Shown here one piece after another: positions 42,213-52,111 of a DNA stretch of 64,000 nt (position 1 is its first letter; every line of letters begins with the position of its first letter). The stretch spans positions 3,100,001-3,164,000 of the forward strand of contig NZ_CP092364.2 in assembly GCF_022370755.2 (NCBI RefSeq), written 5' to 3'. This DNA is from Mycolicibacterium goodii (GTDB lineage: Bacteria > Actinomycetota > Actinomycetes > Mycobacteriales > Mycobacteriaceae). The position numbers and the translations under genes were made by a program. The notes below the pieces were generated by a model. It searched no databases, had not been told where the DNA came from, and was given only the letters and a program-made list of their open reading frames with translations.

Positions 42213-44526
42213 CGGTGGCGGCGTCACCGGCGGCCTTGTCAGCCTTGTCAGCCTTGTCGGCCTTGTCACCGGACCCCGAGGACTCCGACGAACCCGAGGG
42301 CTCCGACGACTCCGAGGACTCTTCGGCGACCAGCACCAGCGAGATCTTGCCGCGGTTGTCGATGTCGGCGATCTCCACGCGGAGCTTGTCACCGACCTTC
42401 ACCACGTCTTCGACCTTGGCGATGCGCTTGCCCTTGCCGAGCTTGGAGATGTGCACCAGCCCGTCACGGCCCGGCAACAGCGACACGAACGCACCGAAGT
42501 CGGTGGTCTTGACGACCGTGCCGAGGAACCGCTCCCCGACCTTGGGCAGCTGCGGGTTGGCGATCGCGTTGATCTTGTCGATCGCGGCCTGAGCGGAAAG
42601 TCCGTCGGCGGCACCGACGAACACCGTGCCGTCGTCCTCGATCGAGATCTGGGCGCCGGTCTCCTCGGTGATCGAGTTGATCATCTTGCCCTTGGGGCCG
42701 ATGACCTCGCCGATCTTGTCCACCGGAACCTTGATCGTGGTGATCCGCGGCGCGTAAGGGCTCATCTCGTCGGGACGATCGATGGCCTCGGCCATCACCT
42801 CGAGGATCGTCAGACGCGCGTCCTTGGCCTGGCTCAGCGCGCCCGCGAGCACCTGCGACGGGATGCCGTCGAGCTTGGTGTCGAGCTGCAGGGCCGTCAC
42901 GAAGTCCTTGGTTCCCGCGACCTTGAAGTCCATGTCGCCGAAGGCGTCCTCGGCACCGAGGATGTCGGTGAGGGCGACGTAGCGCTTCTCCACGCGGCCA
43001 CCCTCGACCTCGACATCGTCGGAGACCAGGCCCATGGCGATACCGGCGACCGGCGCTTTGAGCGGCACACCCGCGTTGAGCAGGGCGAGCGTCGAGGCGC
43101 ACACCGAACCCATGGAGGTCGAGCCGTTGGAGCCGAGCGCCTCCGACACCTGGCGGATGGCGTACGGAAACTCCTCGATGCTCGGCAGCACCGGCACCAG
43201 GGCCCGCTCGGCCAGCGCGCCATGGCCGATCTCGCGACGCTTCGGTGAGCCGACGCGACCGGTCTCACCGGTCGAGTACGGCGGGAAGTTGTAGTGGTGC
43301 ATGTAGCGCTTGGTGTTCTCCGGACCCAGCGAGTCGATCTGCTGGGCCATCTTGATCATGTCCAGCGTGGTGACACCCAGGATCTGGGTCTCGCCGCGCT
43401 CGAACAGCGCGCTGCCGTGCGCCCGCGGGATCACCGCCACCTCGGCGCTCAGCGCACGGATGTCGGTGATGCCACGGCCGTCGATGCGGAAGTGGTCCGT
43501 CAGAATACGCTGGCGCACAAGCTTTTTCGTCAGCGAACGGAATGCTGCGCCGATTTCCTTCTCACGCCCGGCGTAGGTCTCGGCGAGGCGCTCGAGCACC
43601 TCGACCTTGATCTCGTCGGTGCGGTCGTTGCGCTCGGTCTTGCCCGCGATGGTCAGGGCCTCCGAGAGCGCGTCGGTGGCCACCGAGGCCACCGCGTAGT
43701 ACACGTCTTCCTCGTAGTCGGGGAACACCGGGTACTCGCCGGCCGGCTTGGCGGCACGATCGGCCAGCTCCTGCTGCGCGGCGCACAGAACCTTGATGAA
43801 CGGCTTGGCGGCCTCGAGACCCTCGGCGACGACCGCCTCGGTCGGGGCCTGGGCGCCGTTGGCAACGAGTTCGACGACGTTCTCGGTGGCCTCGGCCTCG
43901 ACCATCATGATCGCCACATCGGCACTGTCGCCGTCTCCGACAATCCGCCCGGCGACAACCATGTCGAACACGGCGCGCTCAAGCTGCTCGACGGTGGGGA
44001 ACGCGACCCACTGGCCGTCGATCAACGCGATCCGGGTGCCACCGACGGGCCCCGAGAACGGCAGACCGGCCAGCTGCGTCGACGCCGAGGCGGCGTTGAT
44101 CGCGAGCACGTCGTACAGATCATTGGGATCCAGACTCAGCACGGTGACGACGACCTGGATCTCGTTGCGCAGGCCGTCGACGAACGACGGACGCAGCGGA
44201 CGGTCGATCAGGCGGCAGGTCAGGATCGCGTCGGTCGAGGGACGGCCCTCACGACGGAAGAACGAACCAGGGATCCGGCCCGCGGCGTACATGCGCTCCT
44301 CGACGTCCACCGTCAGGGGGAAGAAGTCGAAGTGGTCCTTGGGGTTCTTGCTGGCGGTCGTCGCGCTCAGCAGCATGGTCTCGTCATCGAGGTAGGCGAC
44401 GGCGGAACCGGCGGCCTGCTGGGCGAGGCGCCCGGTCTCGAAACGGATGGTGCGGGTGCCGAAGCTCCCGTTGTCGATGACTGCGGTGGATTCGTACACA
44501 CCGTCTTCGAGTTCGACTACAGACAT
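42190..44526 (-). CDS. gpsI: Polyribonucleotide nucleotidyltransferase (PNPase)
   Basis: 778 residues. Two RNase PH domains (the first from [15 protein letters not shown], the second from [13 protein letters not shown] on), a KH domain ([28 protein letters not shown], about 600-660) and an S1 domain ([23 protein letters not shown]) are present. The C-terminal tail is acidic and repetitive (SSESSEPSG, then repeated DKA). It degrades RNA phosphorolytically and takes part in mRNA and stable-RNA turnover. ATG start, preceded by a 318-nt gene-free leader region; it is probably co-transcribed with pepR. Confidence 0.98.
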   Translation of the reverse strand: MSVVELEDGVYESTAVIDNGSFGTRTIRFETGRLAQQAAGSAVAYLDDETMLLSATTASKNPKDHFDFFPLTVDVEERMYAAGRIPGSFFRREGRPSTDAILTCRLIDRPLRPSFVDGLRNEIQVVVTVLSLDPNDLYDVLAINAASASTQLAGLPFSGPVGGTRIALIDGQWVAFPTVEQLERAVFDMVVAGRIVGDGDSADVAIMMVEAEATENVVELVANGAQAPTEAVVAEGLEAAKPFIKVLCAAQQELADRAAKPAGEYPVFPDYEEDVYYAVASVATDALSEALTIAGKTERNDRTDEIKVEVLERLAETYAGREKEIGAAFRSLTKKLVRQRILTDHFRIDGRGITDIRALSAEVAVIPRAHGSALFERGETQILGVTTLDMIKMAQQIDSLGPENTKRYMHHYNFPPYSTGETGRVGSPKRREIGHGALAERALVPVLPSIEEFPYAIRQVSEALGSNGSTSMGSVCASTLALLNAGVPLKAPVAGIAMGLVSDDVEVEGGRVEKRYVALTDILGAEDAFGDMDFKVAGTKDFVTALQLDTKLDGIPSQVLAGALSQAKDARLTILEVMAEAIDRPDEMSPYAPRITTIKVPVDKIGEVIGPKGKMINSITEETGAQISIEDDGTVFVGAADGLSAQAAIDKINAIANPQLPKVGERFLGTVVKTTDFGAFVSLLPGRDGLVHISKLGKGKRIAKVEDVVKVGDKLRVEIADIDNRGKISLVLVAEESSESSEPSGSSESSGSGDKADKADKADKAAGDAATDAAPAEA

Positions 44527-44844
44527 TTAGTCCAGTGGCCTCTTTCGGATTCATTACCTTTTCGCGTCGTCACGCTCAGAAAGCCACTGCTCTTGATACG
44601 GCTACGGCCGTCGATCGAAGCTGTCGGGAGACACCTGTTTGGATTCCCGGCAGCCACTACCGAAGACCGCCCGATCAGGCTGGCCCTGACGTGACTCGCA
44701 GGAACAGCACCCACGGATCGCGGGCGTCGCACCTGACGTTCGTACGACCGACGAGCGCCCACTGGGCAGACTTCGGCCATCGAACGACCTCATGTTACAC
44801 GGCAGCAACAGCCGGAACGCCAGTGCAGTGACTGTTGGCCCTGG
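44527..44844. other. Long upstream region of gpsI
   Basis: 318 nt without a gene between lppU and gpsI. On the minus strand a TAACAT hexamer (44797-44792) could be a -10, without a good -35, giving a leader of roughly 260 nt. AAAGAGG lies about 12 nt before the gpsI ATG. No clear hairpin terminator or small ORF is seen. A long leader would fit PNPase autoregulation as known in E. coli, but that is inference. Confidence 0.35.
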
Positions 44845-45363
44845 TTATGCCGACGGCGAGCGGACGTTCTCGACGCATACCGTGAACTGGCGCTCGTCGT
44901 ACGCGTAGCCAAGACCGGTCGCGCACTGGTCCGGATTGGATATCCCCTGGAGGATCTCGGTGGCCCGCTGCCGGTGCGGCGCACCGGCGTCCGAGCAGTC
45001 CACCCGGTAGGGGTCGGCGGCGTTCTGGGGGTCGACGTTCATACATCCGCCGACGACCCAGTCGATGTCCATGCAGACCGTGTGTGATTCACCACCGAAC
45101 CGGCTGGTCATCGTGTAGTAGGAGTCCACGTCGGTGGGGCACTCATCGGTGTCGTCGGCCCCGACGAGCACCGAGACCACCTTGTAGTTCGATTCCTTGC
45201 TGCCGCACGCCGCCCTGGTGGCCTCGGGACGTTCGAAGGTCCCGCCCATCTTGAGACAGTCCCCCGCCTGCATGTCCGCGGACGCCGCGGACGCACACCC
45301 GGTAAGACCCACGAAAGCCAGAACCGCGGCCGCCCCGAGGGCGGCCGCGGGAATGGACCCCAC
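44845..45363 (-). CDS. lppU: Lipoprotein LppU
   Basis: 172 residues. The lipobox is LTGC with Cys23. The mature part has eight or so Cys in pairs (GDCLKMGG, RAACGSK, DECPTD, HTVCMD, GGCMNVD, RVDCSD, DQCATG, FTVCVE), suggesting a disulfide-rich extracytoplasmic fold. GTG start. It lies 11 nt downstream of rpsO on the same strand and between rpsO and gpsI, the same place as lppU in other mycobacteria. Function unknown. Confidence 0.85.
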   Translation of the reverse strand: MGSIPAAALGAAAVLAFVGLTGCASAASADMQAGDCLKMGGTFERPEATRAACGSKESNYKVVSVLVGADDTDECPTDVDSYYTMTSRFGGESHTVCMDIDWVVGGCMNVDPQNAADPYRVDCSDAGAPHRQRATEILQGISNPDQCATGLGYAYDERQFTVCVENVRSPSA

Positions 45364-45374
45364 CTAGGACCGCG

Positions 45375-45644
45375 TCAGCGACGCAGCCCGAGGCGCTCGA
45401 TCAGCGAGCGGTAGCGGGCGACGTCGACCTGCGCGACGTACTTCAGCAGCCGGCGGCGACGACCCACGAGCAGCAGCAGACCGCGCCGCGAGTGGTGATC
45501 GTGCTTGTGCACCTTGAGGTGCTCGGTCAGGTCCTGGATACGCTTGGTCAGCAGTGCGACCTGGGCTTCCGGGGAACCGGTGTCGGTCTCATGCAGACCG
45601 TACGAGCTCAGGATCTCTTTTTTCTGCTCGGCAGTAAGCGCCAC
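45375..45644 (-). CDS. rpsO: 30S ribosomal protein S15
   Basis: 89 residues, exactly the family length. It has the conserved [26 protein letters not shown] core (contact with 16S rRNA helix 22) and [21 protein letters not shown] start. It lies downstream of ribF (102-nt gap) and upstream of lppU. Confidence 0.98.
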   Translation of the reverse strand: MALTAEQKKEILSSYGLHETDTGSPEAQVALLTKRIQDLTEHLKVHKHDHHSRRGLLLLVGRRRRLLKYVAQVDVARYRSLIERLGLRR

Positions 45645-45746
45645 GAAACAACTCCATCAAATCGGTCCGCGAACAAGTTCTCGGCACAGCCACCGCGGCC
45701 TGCAGCATGCGCCGGATCGCCGAGAAGTGTAGCAGCGCCCGAGCCG

Positions 45747-46724
45747 CTAGACAGAATCGCGCAGGATCGCGCGGGCCCGCTCGGTATCGCGCTCCATCGC
45801 CACCACGAGGTCCTTGACGGATTCGAACTTCTCCTGGCCACGGATGCGGGACACGAAGTCGACCGCGACGTGCTGGCCGTAGAGGTCGGCGGAGGTGTCG
45901 AGCACGAACGCCTCGACCGTGCGGGTGCGGCCCGAGAACGTCGGGTTGGTACCCACCGAGACCGCGGCCTGATACCGCTCACCCGGCACCACGGTCCCGA
46001 CCTGTGGCCCCTGGCCCAACACGGTGAACCAGGCCGCGTACACGCCGTCGGCGGGGATCGCCGAGTACATCGGAGGCGCCACGTTGGCGGTCGGGAACCC
46101 GAGCACCCGGCCACGGCCGTCGCCGCGCACCACGACACCCTCGACGCGGTGCGGGCGGCCCAGGGCCTCGGCGGCGGCGACCATGTCACCGGCGTCGACG
46201 CAGGCGCGGATGTACGTCGACGAGAACGTCACGGTCTCGTTGCGGTGATGTTCGGCGACCAGCGACATCCCCTCGACCGCGAACCCGAAGCGTTCACCGG
46301 CCGCCCGCAGCATGTCGACGTTGCCCGCGGCCTTCTTGCCGAACGTGAAGTTCTCCCCCACCACCACCTCGACGACGTGCAGGTGCTCCACGAGCAGTTC
46401 GTGGATGTAGCGCTCCGGGGTGAGCTTCATGAAGTCGGACGTGAACGGCATCACCAGGAACACGTCGACCCCGAGCTCCTCGACCAGCTCGGCGCGCCTG
46501 GTCAGGGTGGTCAGCTGCGCCGGGTGGTTTCCCGGGAACACCACCTCCATCGGATGGGGGTCGAACGTCATCAGCACCACGGGGACACCCCGGGTCCGAC
46601 CCGCCTTCACCGCATGGCTGATCAGCTCCGCATGTCCACGGTGGACGCCGTCGAACACCCCGATGGTCAGAACGCACCGGCCCCAGTCCGTGGGGATCTC
46701 GTCTTGCCCACGCCAGCGTTGCAC
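45747..46724 (-). CDS. ribF: Bifunctional riboflavin kinase / FAD synthetase
   Basis: 325 residues. N-terminal FMN adenylyltransferase domain (TIGVFDGVHRGHAELI, FDPHPMEVVFPG, VGENFTFGKKAAGN) and C-terminal riboflavin kinase domain (VEGVVVRGDGRGRVLGFPTANV, ADGVYAAWF, SVGTNPTF). It makes FMN and FAD from riboflavin. The GTG start at 46724 (MQRWRGQDEIPTDWG) reproduces the conserved mycobacterial N-terminus. It is divergent from sirR across 81 nt. Confidence 0.97.
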   Translation of the reverse strand: MQRWRGQDEIPTDWGRCVLTIGVFDGVHRGHAELISHAVKAGRTRGVPVVLMTFDPHPMEVVFPGNHPAQLTTLTRRAELVEELGVDVFLVMPFTSDFMKLTPERYIHELLVEHLHVVEVVVGENFTFGKKAAGNVDMLRAAGERFGFAVEGMSLVAEHHRNETVTFSSTYIRACVDAGDMVAAAEALGRPHRVEGVVVRGDGRGRVLGFPTANVAPPMYSAIPADGVYAAWFTVLGQGPQVGTVVPGERYQAAVSVGTNPTFSGRTRTVEAFVLDTSADLYGQHVAVDFVSRIRGQEKFESVKDLVVAMERDTERARAILRDSV

Positions 46725-46805
46725 AGCAGTCAGCCTACGACCCGCCCGCTCGACGGGCGGCTCTAGATCCCCAGATCAGATGACGATTGCCTAAACTTCC
46801 CTACT

Positions 46806-47516
46806 GTGAGTCCAGACGGTAACCATCGCGACCTCTCGTCGGTTGCCCAGGATTATCTGAAAACGATCTGGACAGCCCAGGAATGGTCTCGCGAGAAGGT
46901 CAGCACGAAACTGCTGGCCGAACGCATCGGCGTCTCGGCGTCGACCGCATCCGAATCGATCCGCAAGCTCGCCGATCAGGGTCTGGTCGACCACGAGAAG
47001 TACGGCGCGGTCACCCTGACCGAGGCCGGCAGGCGCGCCGCCCTGGCAATGGTGCGCAGGCACCGGCTGATGGAGACGTTCCTGGTGCAGGAACTCGGCT
47101 ACAGCTGGGACGAGGTGCACGACGAGGCGGAGATCCTCGAGCACGCGGTGTCGGACCGCATGCTCGATCGCATCGACGCCAAGCTGGGCCACCCCACCCG
47201 CGACCCGCACGGCGATCCCATCCCGGCCGCCGACGGCCGGGTACCCACCCCGCCGGCCCGGCAGCTGTCGGTGTGCCAGGACGGCGACGCGGGCACGGTG
47301 GCCCGAATCTCCGACGCCGACCCGGAGATGCTGCGCTACTTCGACAGCGTCGGTATCAGCCTGGACTCCCGCCTGCGCGTCGTGGCGCGACGCGACTTCG
47401 CGGGCACCATCTCGGTGGCCATCGAGGACCCCGCGACACCCGAGGGCGACCCCGAAGCCACGGTCGACCTGGGCAGCCCCGCGGCCGAGGCCATCTGGGT
47501 GGTCGGCGCGAGCTGA
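46806..47516 (+). CDS. sirR: DtxR/SirR-family metal-dependent transcriptional regulator
   Basis: 236 residues. It has an N-terminal winged HTH (VAQDYLKTIWTAQEW; LAERIGVSASTASESIRKL), a dimerisation domain with metal-site residues (HRLMETFLVQELGYSWDEVHDEAE, LEHAVSD), and a C-terminal FeoA/SH3-like domain (about 160-236). Probably a Mn- or Fe-responsive repressor. The GTG at 46806 has no Shine-Dalgarno; TAAACT at 46792-46797 ends 8 nt before it, so the message is probably leaderless. It is next to ribF, as in other mycobacteria. Confidence 0.92.
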   Translation: MSPDGNHRDLSSVAQDYLKTIWTAQEWSREKVSTKLLAERIGVSASTASESIRKLADQGLVDHEKYGAVTLTEAGRRAALAMVRRHRLMETFLVQELGYSWDEVHDEAEILEHAVSDRMLDRIDAKLGHPTRDPHGDPIPAADGRVPTPPARQLSVCQDGDAGTVARISDADPEMLRYFDSVGISLDSRLRVVARRDFAGTISVAIEDPATPEGDPEATVDLGSPAAEAIWVVGAS

Positions 47517-47590
47517 TCCGGTCCGGCGTTCGGATCACGCCGATTTTTACCGGTGCGCCGGACCCGGCGTCCACCCACAATGAACGCTTT

Positions 47591-48760
47591 GTGACGGTTT
47601 CCCTGCACTGGTTCCTGCCCACCTACGGCGATAGCCGGCTCATCGTCGGAGGTGGCCACGGCACACCCCTCGGCGCCGCCGGCGGCGACCGTGAGGCCAG
47701 CATCGACTACCTCGCGTCGATCGTGCGGGCGGCCGAGCGCTTCGGCTTCACCGGTGCCCTGATCCCGACGGGCGCCTGGTGTGAGGACGCGTTCATCACC
47801 GCCGCGCTGCTGGCGCGCGAGACCACGTCGCTGGCGTTCCTGGTCGCGTTCCGTCCCGGGCTGGTGAGCCCGACGCTGTCGGCGCAGATGGCCGCGACGT
47901 TCGCGCGGCACGCCCCGGGCCGGATCCTGCTCAACGTCGTCGTCGGCGGGGAGGCCCACGAGCAGCGCGCGTTCGGCGACCACCTCGACAAGGACGAGCG
48001 TTACGCGCGGTGCGACGAGTTCCTCGACGTGGTTCGCCGGTTGTGGGCCGGTGAGACCGTGACGCATCGGGGCACGTACATCGACGTCGAGGAGGCCTCG
48101 CTGGCCGTGCCGCCGAATCCGGTGCCGCCGTTGTATTTCGGCGGCAGCTCGCAGGCGGCGGGCCCGGTCGCGGCTCGACATTCCGACGTGTACCTCACGT
48201 GGGGCGAACCGCCGGAGGCGGTGCGGGAGAAGATCGACTGGATCCGCAGGCTCGGCGAGGAGCAGGGCCGCAGGCTGCGCTCCGGCATCCGGTTGCACAC
48301 CATCTCCCGCGACACCTCCGACGAGGCGTGGGCGCAGGCCGACAAGCTGGTCGCCGCGCTGGACGAGGAGACCGTGCGCAAGGCCCAGTTGGGCCTGGCC
48401 CGCAGCCAGTCGGAGGGTCAGCGCCGCATGCTGGCGCTGCACGAGGCGAACCGCCTCAACGGAACCTGGAGTGACGCACGGAGTCTGGAGATCGCACCGA
48501 ACCTGTGGGCCGGTGTCGGGCTGGTGCGCGGCGGCGCGGGCACCGCGCTGGTGGGCAGCCACACCGAGGTCGCCGACCGCATCGCCGAGTACGCAGAGAT
48601 CGGTATCGACGAGTTCATCTTCTCGGGCTACCCGCACCTCGAGGAGTTGTTCTGGTTCGGCGAGGGCGTGGTGCCGATCCTGCGCAAGCGCGGTCTGTTC
48701 GATGCCGGAGCGCTGGACCGCGCGCCTGCCTCCATCCCGTTCGTCGGCGCTGCGCGCTGA
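47591..48760 (+). CDS. Luciferase-like FMN-dependent monooxygenase (SsuD-type)
   Basis: 389 residues from the GTG at 47591 (VTVSLHWFLPTYGDSR). It has the LLM-family motifs GFTGALIPTGAWCEDAF, LAFLVAFRPGLVSPTLSAQMAATF, GRILLNVVVGGE and PPLYFGGSSQAAG, which are the alkanesulfonate-monooxygenase signatures. It would need reduced FMN from a separate reductase, and desulfonation of alkanesulfonates is the likely reaction. No ssuABC transporter is adjacent, so sulfur scavenging is inferred from family only. A longer in-frame stretch overlaps sirR and is not supported. Confidence 0.87.
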   Translation: MTVSLHWFLPTYGDSRLIVGGGHGTPLGAAGGDREASIDYLASIVRAAERFGFTGALIPTGAWCEDAFITAALLARETTSLAFLVAFRPGLVSPTLSAQMAATFARHAPGRILLNVVVGGEAHEQRAFGDHLDKDERYARCDEFLDVVRRLWAGETVTHRGTYIDVEEASLAVPPNPVPPLYFGGSSQAAGPVAARHSDVYLTWGEPPEAVREKIDWIRRLGEEQGRRLRSGIRLHTISRDTSDEAWAQADKLVAALDEETVRKAQLGLARSQSEGQRRMLALHEANRLNGTWSDARSLEIAPNLWAGVGLVRGGAGTALVGSHTEVADRIAEYAEIGIDEFIFSGYPHLEELFWFGEGVVPILRKRGLFDAGALDRAPASIPFVGAAR

Positions 48761-48805
48761 TCACCGACCGGATCGTCGCGTGCCGCGAGATGCCGTTGGG
48801 CGTGA

Positions 48806-49714
48806 CTACAGGGTGGCCGGCCGCAGCACGACGACGTTGCTGGTGCGGCCGGCACCGTCCTGCAGCAGCGCGATGACCTGACCGTCGGGCGCTGTCGCGG
48901 CGTACACACCGTCGATCCCCGCCGGCCGCAACGGCCTTCCGTGCCTGGCATCCTCGGCTTCCTCAAGGCTGAGATCCCGACGCGGGAACCCGACCAGGCA
49001 TGCGGTGTCGAGGCTGTAGCTCAGCTGGGGGCGCTCGGCGAGGTCGTCGAGTGTGTGAGCCTCGGCGAGGCCGTAGCGGCCCACGCGCGTGCGACGCAGC
49101 GCGGTGAGATGTCCGCCCACGCCGAGTGCCGCACCCACGTCGCGGGCCAGCGCCCGGATGTAGGTGCCCGACGAGCAGTCCACCTCGACGTCAACGTCGA
49201 CACAATCTCCCGATCGCCGGATGTCGAGCACATCGAACCGGTCGATGCGCACCGGCCGGGCCGCCAGTGCGACGCTCTGCCCCTCACGGGCGAGTTTGTA
49301 GGCGCGTTGTCCGCCCACCTTGATGGCACTGACCGTCGAAGGCACCTGCTCGATGTCGCCGCGTAGCTCGTCAACGGCGGCCCGGATCCGCTCATCGGTG
49401 ACGGCACCGGCCGGAACATCCTGCAGCACTTCACCTTCGGCGTCGTCGGTGGTGGTCGTGCGACCCAGCCGGATGGTCGCGGTGTAGGACTTGTCGGTGG
49501 CGGTGAGCAGACCGAGGATCTTGGTGGCGCGTTCGATGCCGATCACGAGGACACCGGTCGCCATCGGGTCGAGCGTGCCCGCGTGGCCGACCTTACGGGT
49601 GCCGAACAGGCGGCGGCACCGCCCCACGACATCGTGACTGGTCATTCCCGCCGGCTTGTCCACGATGACCAGGCCTGCCTCTGACTTGCTCCTCGCCGCC
49701 GCGGCCCGGCTCAC
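48806..49714 (-). CDS. truB: tRNA pseudouridine(55) synthase
   Basis: 302 residues. It has the catalytic motif [15 protein letters not shown] with the nucleophilic Asp, N-terminal [17 protein letters not shown], and [18 protein letters not shown]. It isomerises U55 in tRNA T-loops. The start is GTG at 49714, overlapping the pptT stop by 4 nt (GTGA); frames extending further upstream lie antisense-like within pptT. It is last in the metallophosphoesterase-pptT-truB run. Confidence 0.97.
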   Translation of the reverse strand: MSRAAAARSKSEAGLVIVDKPAGMTSHDVVGRCRRLFGTRKVGHAGTLDPMATGVLVIGIERATKILGLLTATDKSYTATIRLGRTTTTDDAEGEVLQDVPAGAVTDERIRAAVDELRGDIEQVPSTVSAIKVGGQRAYKLAREGQSVALAARPVRIDRFDVLDIRRSGDCVDVDVEVDCSSGTYIRALARDVGAALGVGGHLTALRRTRVGRYGLAEAHTLDDLAERPQLSYSLDTACLVGFPRRDLSLEEAEDARHGRPLRPAGIDGVYAATAPDGQVIALLQDGAGRTSNVVVLRPATL

Positions 49715-50376
49715 AGGACGATCGCCGTCACGGCCAGGCCGTCGCGCACCGTCCAGCGCCCGCCAAGTGCGGTGAGTGGTGGTCCGTGCTCGGCCGCCGG
49801 ATCGATGAGAATCTCCGACCGGAACGAACCCGCGGTTCCGGAGCCATCGACGGCGAAAGTGATGTGGGCATCCTCGAAGCCCAGCCACCGGTGGGTCAGC
49901 GGGTACCACGCCTTGTACGTTGCCTCCTTGGCACAGAACAGGATCCGGTCCCAGTGCAGATCGCCGGGCAGTGCGCGCAGTTCGTCTCGCTCGACCGGGA
50001 GCGTGATCGCTTCGAGGACCCCGTTGGGCAGCACGTCGTGCGGTTCGGCGTCGATGCCCACAGAGCGCACGTCACCAGCGCGGCCCACGACCGCGCCGCG
50101 GAACCCCTGGCAGTGCGTCAGGCTTCCGACCACACCGTCTGGCCAGCACGGTTCGCCCTTGTCGCCCTTGAGGATCGGGACGGGGCCGACGCCGAGCTCG
50201 CGCAGCGCCTGGCGCGCGCAGTACCGCACCGTGACGAATTCGTTGCGACGCTTGGCGACCGAGCGCGCGATCAGCGGCTCCTCTTCGGGCAGCGGCGTGA
50301 GGCCGGGCGGGTCCTCGTAGAGTTCGGCCGAGGCGACGCGGTCCGGAAGAACCAGGGAAAGCAGGCTGTCTGTCAT
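49711..50376 (-). CDS. pptT: 4'-phosphopantetheinyl transferase PptT (Sfp type)
   Basis: 221 residues. It has the Sfp-family motifs VGIDAEPHD (Mg binding) and [13 protein letters not shown], plus LTHCQGF near the middle. It transfers phosphopantetheine from CoA to the Ser of carrier proteins, including type I PKS and NRPS carriers, and would be the natural activator of the carrier domains at 1-25.9 kb. ATG at 50376 overlaps the upstream metallophosphoesterase by 4 nt and the downstream truB by 4 nt, so all three are translationally coupled. Confidence 0.96.
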   Translation of the reverse strand: MTDSLLSLVLPDRVASAELYEDPPGLTPLPEEEPLIARSVAKRRNEFVTVRYCARQALRELGVGPVPILKGDKGEPCWPDGVVGSLTHCQGFRGAVVGRAGDVRSVGIDAEPHDVLPNGVLEAITLPVERDELRALPGDLHWDRILFCAKEATYKAWYPLTHRWLGFEDAHITFAVDGSGTAGSFRSEILIDPAAEHGPPLTALGGRWTVRDGLAVTAIVL

Positions 50377-51338
50377 AGTCCTCGTCTGGATTTGATGCGG
50401 TCCTGCATCTGCTTTGCGTTGGCCCGCATCTCGGCGGTGATCTCGAAATGTCCGCCGAACTCGTTGAGATAGCCCGGCGCGTAGTTGGGGTCCGGCAGGA
50501 TCTGGCGCAACCAGCGGTACGGCTTGCGGCGGCGCCACTCACGCGGGTAGCCGACCGACACCTCTTCGAAGCGGACGTCGTCGTACCACGTGGTGCGCGG
50601 AATGTGCAGGTGGCCGTACACCGAGCAGACTGCGTTGTAGCGCGTGTGCCAGTCGGCGGTGGCCGTGGTGCCGCACCACAGCGAGAACTCCGGGTAGAAC
50701 ATCGCGTCGCAGGGTTCGCGGACCAGCGGGAAGTGGTTGACCAGCACCGTCGGCGTCATCCAATCGAGGCCCTCGAGGCGTTTGCGGGTCAACGCCACGC
50801 GGTCGCGGCACCACGCGTCGCGCGTCGCGTACGGCTCGCACGACAGCAGGAACTCATCGGTGCCGACGATGTTGCGTTCCTTGGCGATTGCGAGGCCCTC
50901 GGCCTTGGACGACGCGCCCTCGGGCAAAAACGTGTAGTCGTACAGGAGGAACATCGGCACGATCGTGGCCGGTCCGCCCTGTTCGGTCCACACCGGGAAC
51001 GGGTGCTCCGGGGTGACGACGCCCATCTGGTCACACATGTCGACCAGGTAGTCGTAGCGGGCGCGCCCGAAGATCTGCATCGGGTCCTTGTTCGTCGTCC
51101 ACAGTTCGTGGTTGCCGGGGACCCAGATGACCTTCGCGAACCGCTTCCGCAGCAGGTCGAGCGCCCACCGGATCTCGTCGGTGCGCTCACCGACGTCGCC
51201 CGCGACGATCAGCCAGTCGTCCGGCGTCGCGGGGTACAGCGACTCGGTGACCGGCTTGTTGCCGGTGTGACCGGTGTGCAGATCGCTGATCGCCCACAGA
51301 ACCGGCTGTCGATCCCTCGAATCATGGTCAGTCACCAC
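50373..51338 (-). CDS. pptH: Metallophosphoesterase, PptH-like (phosphopantetheinyl hydrolase)
   Basis: 321 residues. All calcineurin-type metal motifs are visible: ISDLHTGH, VAGDVGE, VPGNHELW, NHFPL and VYGHLH. The position directly before pptT with a 4-nt overlap matches the mycobacterial gene described as PptH, which removes phosphopantetheine from carrier proteins and opposes PptT. The function here is by family and context. ATG at 51338. Confidence 0.85.
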   Translation of the reverse strand: MVTDHDSRDRQPVLWAISDLHTGHTGNKPVTESLYPATPDDWLIVAGDVGERTDEIRWALDLLRKRFAKVIWVPGNHELWTTNKDPMQIFGRARYDYLVDMCDQMGVVTPEHPFPVWTEQGGPATIVPMFLLYDYTFLPEGASSKAEGLAIAKERNIVGTDEFLLSCEPYATRDAWCRDRVALTRKRLEGLDWMTPTVLVNHFPLVREPCDAMFYPEFSLWCGTTATADWHTRYNAVCSVYGHLHIPRTTWYDDVRFEEVSVGYPREWRRRKPYRWLRQILPDPNYAPGYLNEFGGHFEITAEMRANAKQMQDRIKSRRGL

Positions 51339-51394
51339 AACCGTTCAGCCTAACCGGGCGGCGCCACCGGAAAACCTGGTAGGACGCTGGCAAC

Positions 51395-51408
51395 TAGAAC
51401 GTGTTCTC
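51395..51408. promoter_or_regulatory. KstR-like palindrome upstream of the DUF3558 gene
   Basis: TAGAACGTGTTCTC in the divergent gap fits the KstR half-site pattern TnnAACnnGTTnnA except for the last base. It contains a perfect AGAAC-GT-GTTCT dyad. KstR is the TetR-family repressor of sterol catabolism genes. The site is about 83 nt before the ATG at 51491. Confidence 0.5.
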
Positions 51409-51490
51409 GTTTATGGTCGAGTCTGCTGTGGCGGACCGCTACACTCCCGGCAGGCCGGGGAGCGATATCGCTGGACTTCGAGGGGGTGTG

Positions 51491-52075
51491 ATGGCCGCCA
51501 GGGTGCGCCTGCTGTCGGCTTTGTCTGCGCTGGTCGCGGCGGTGATCCTGGTGTGGCAGACCGATCCGGTCGCCGGAACGGGTTCGACGACGCTGCGGCT
51601 GGAAGCCACCGACCTGCCGATGACAAACGTGTCCACCACGATCAAGTGGCCGGTGATCGAGACCACCGATCCCAAGCCGTTCGATCCGTGCAACGACATC
51701 CCGATCGACGTGATCGAGCGCATCGGTCTGGCGTGGACGCCGCCGATGCCCGAGGACGGGTTGCGATGCCACTACGACGCCGGCAACTACCAGATGGCGG
51801 TCGAGGCGTTCGTGTGGCGCACGTACGAGGAGACCATCCCGCCCGACGCGCTCGAGCTCGACATCGACGGCCACCGCGCTGCGCAGTACTGGGTCATGAA
51901 GCCGACCGACTGGAACGACCGGTGGTGGACCACGTGCATGATCGCGTTCGACACCAGCTACGGCGTCATCCAGCAGTCGCTGTTCTACTCGCCGATCCAT
52001 TCCCCGGACCGGCCGGACTGCCTGCAGATCAACCTGCAGCGCGCCCACGAGCTCGCGCCGTACTACAAGTTCTGA
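51491..52075 (+). CDS. DUF3558-like exported/membrane-anchored protein
   Basis: 194 residues. An N-terminal hydrophobic segment (VRLLSALSALVAAVILVW) acts as anchor or signal, without a lipobox Cys. The mature part has the DUF3558 pattern: FDPCNDIP, GLRCHYDAGNY, TTCMIAFDT and DCLQINL, giving four Cys. ATG at 51491 is preceded by GAGGGGG. It is followed after 36 nt by the CocE/NonD hydrolase on the same strand, a conserved mycobacterial pair. Function unknown; sterol-related control is hinted by the KstR-like site. Confidence 0.8.
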   Translation: MAARVRLLSALSALVAAVILVWQTDPVAGTGSTTLRLEATDLPMTNVSTTIKWPVIETTDPKPFDPCNDIPIDVIERIGLAWTPPMPEDGLRCHYDAGNYQMAVEAFVWRTYEETIPPDALELDIDGHRAAQYWVMKPTDWNDRWWTTCMIAFDTSYGVIQQSLFYSPIHSPDRPDCLQINLQRAHELAPYYKF

Positions 52076-52111
52076 CCGCTCGCACCGACGGCCGTCAGTA
52101 ACCTCGGTGCC

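Noticed and set aside
46742..46760. Hairpin CCGCCCG-CTCGA-CGGGCGG as terminator
   Set aside because: It lies between divergent ribF and sirR starts and lacks a T-run, so a terminator makes no sense there. It could be an operator but nothing supports that.
46883..47590. N-terminal extension of the luciferase-like monooxygenase across sirR
   Set aside because: The extension is an out-of-frame shadow of sirR. The family N-terminus begins at the GTG at 47591.
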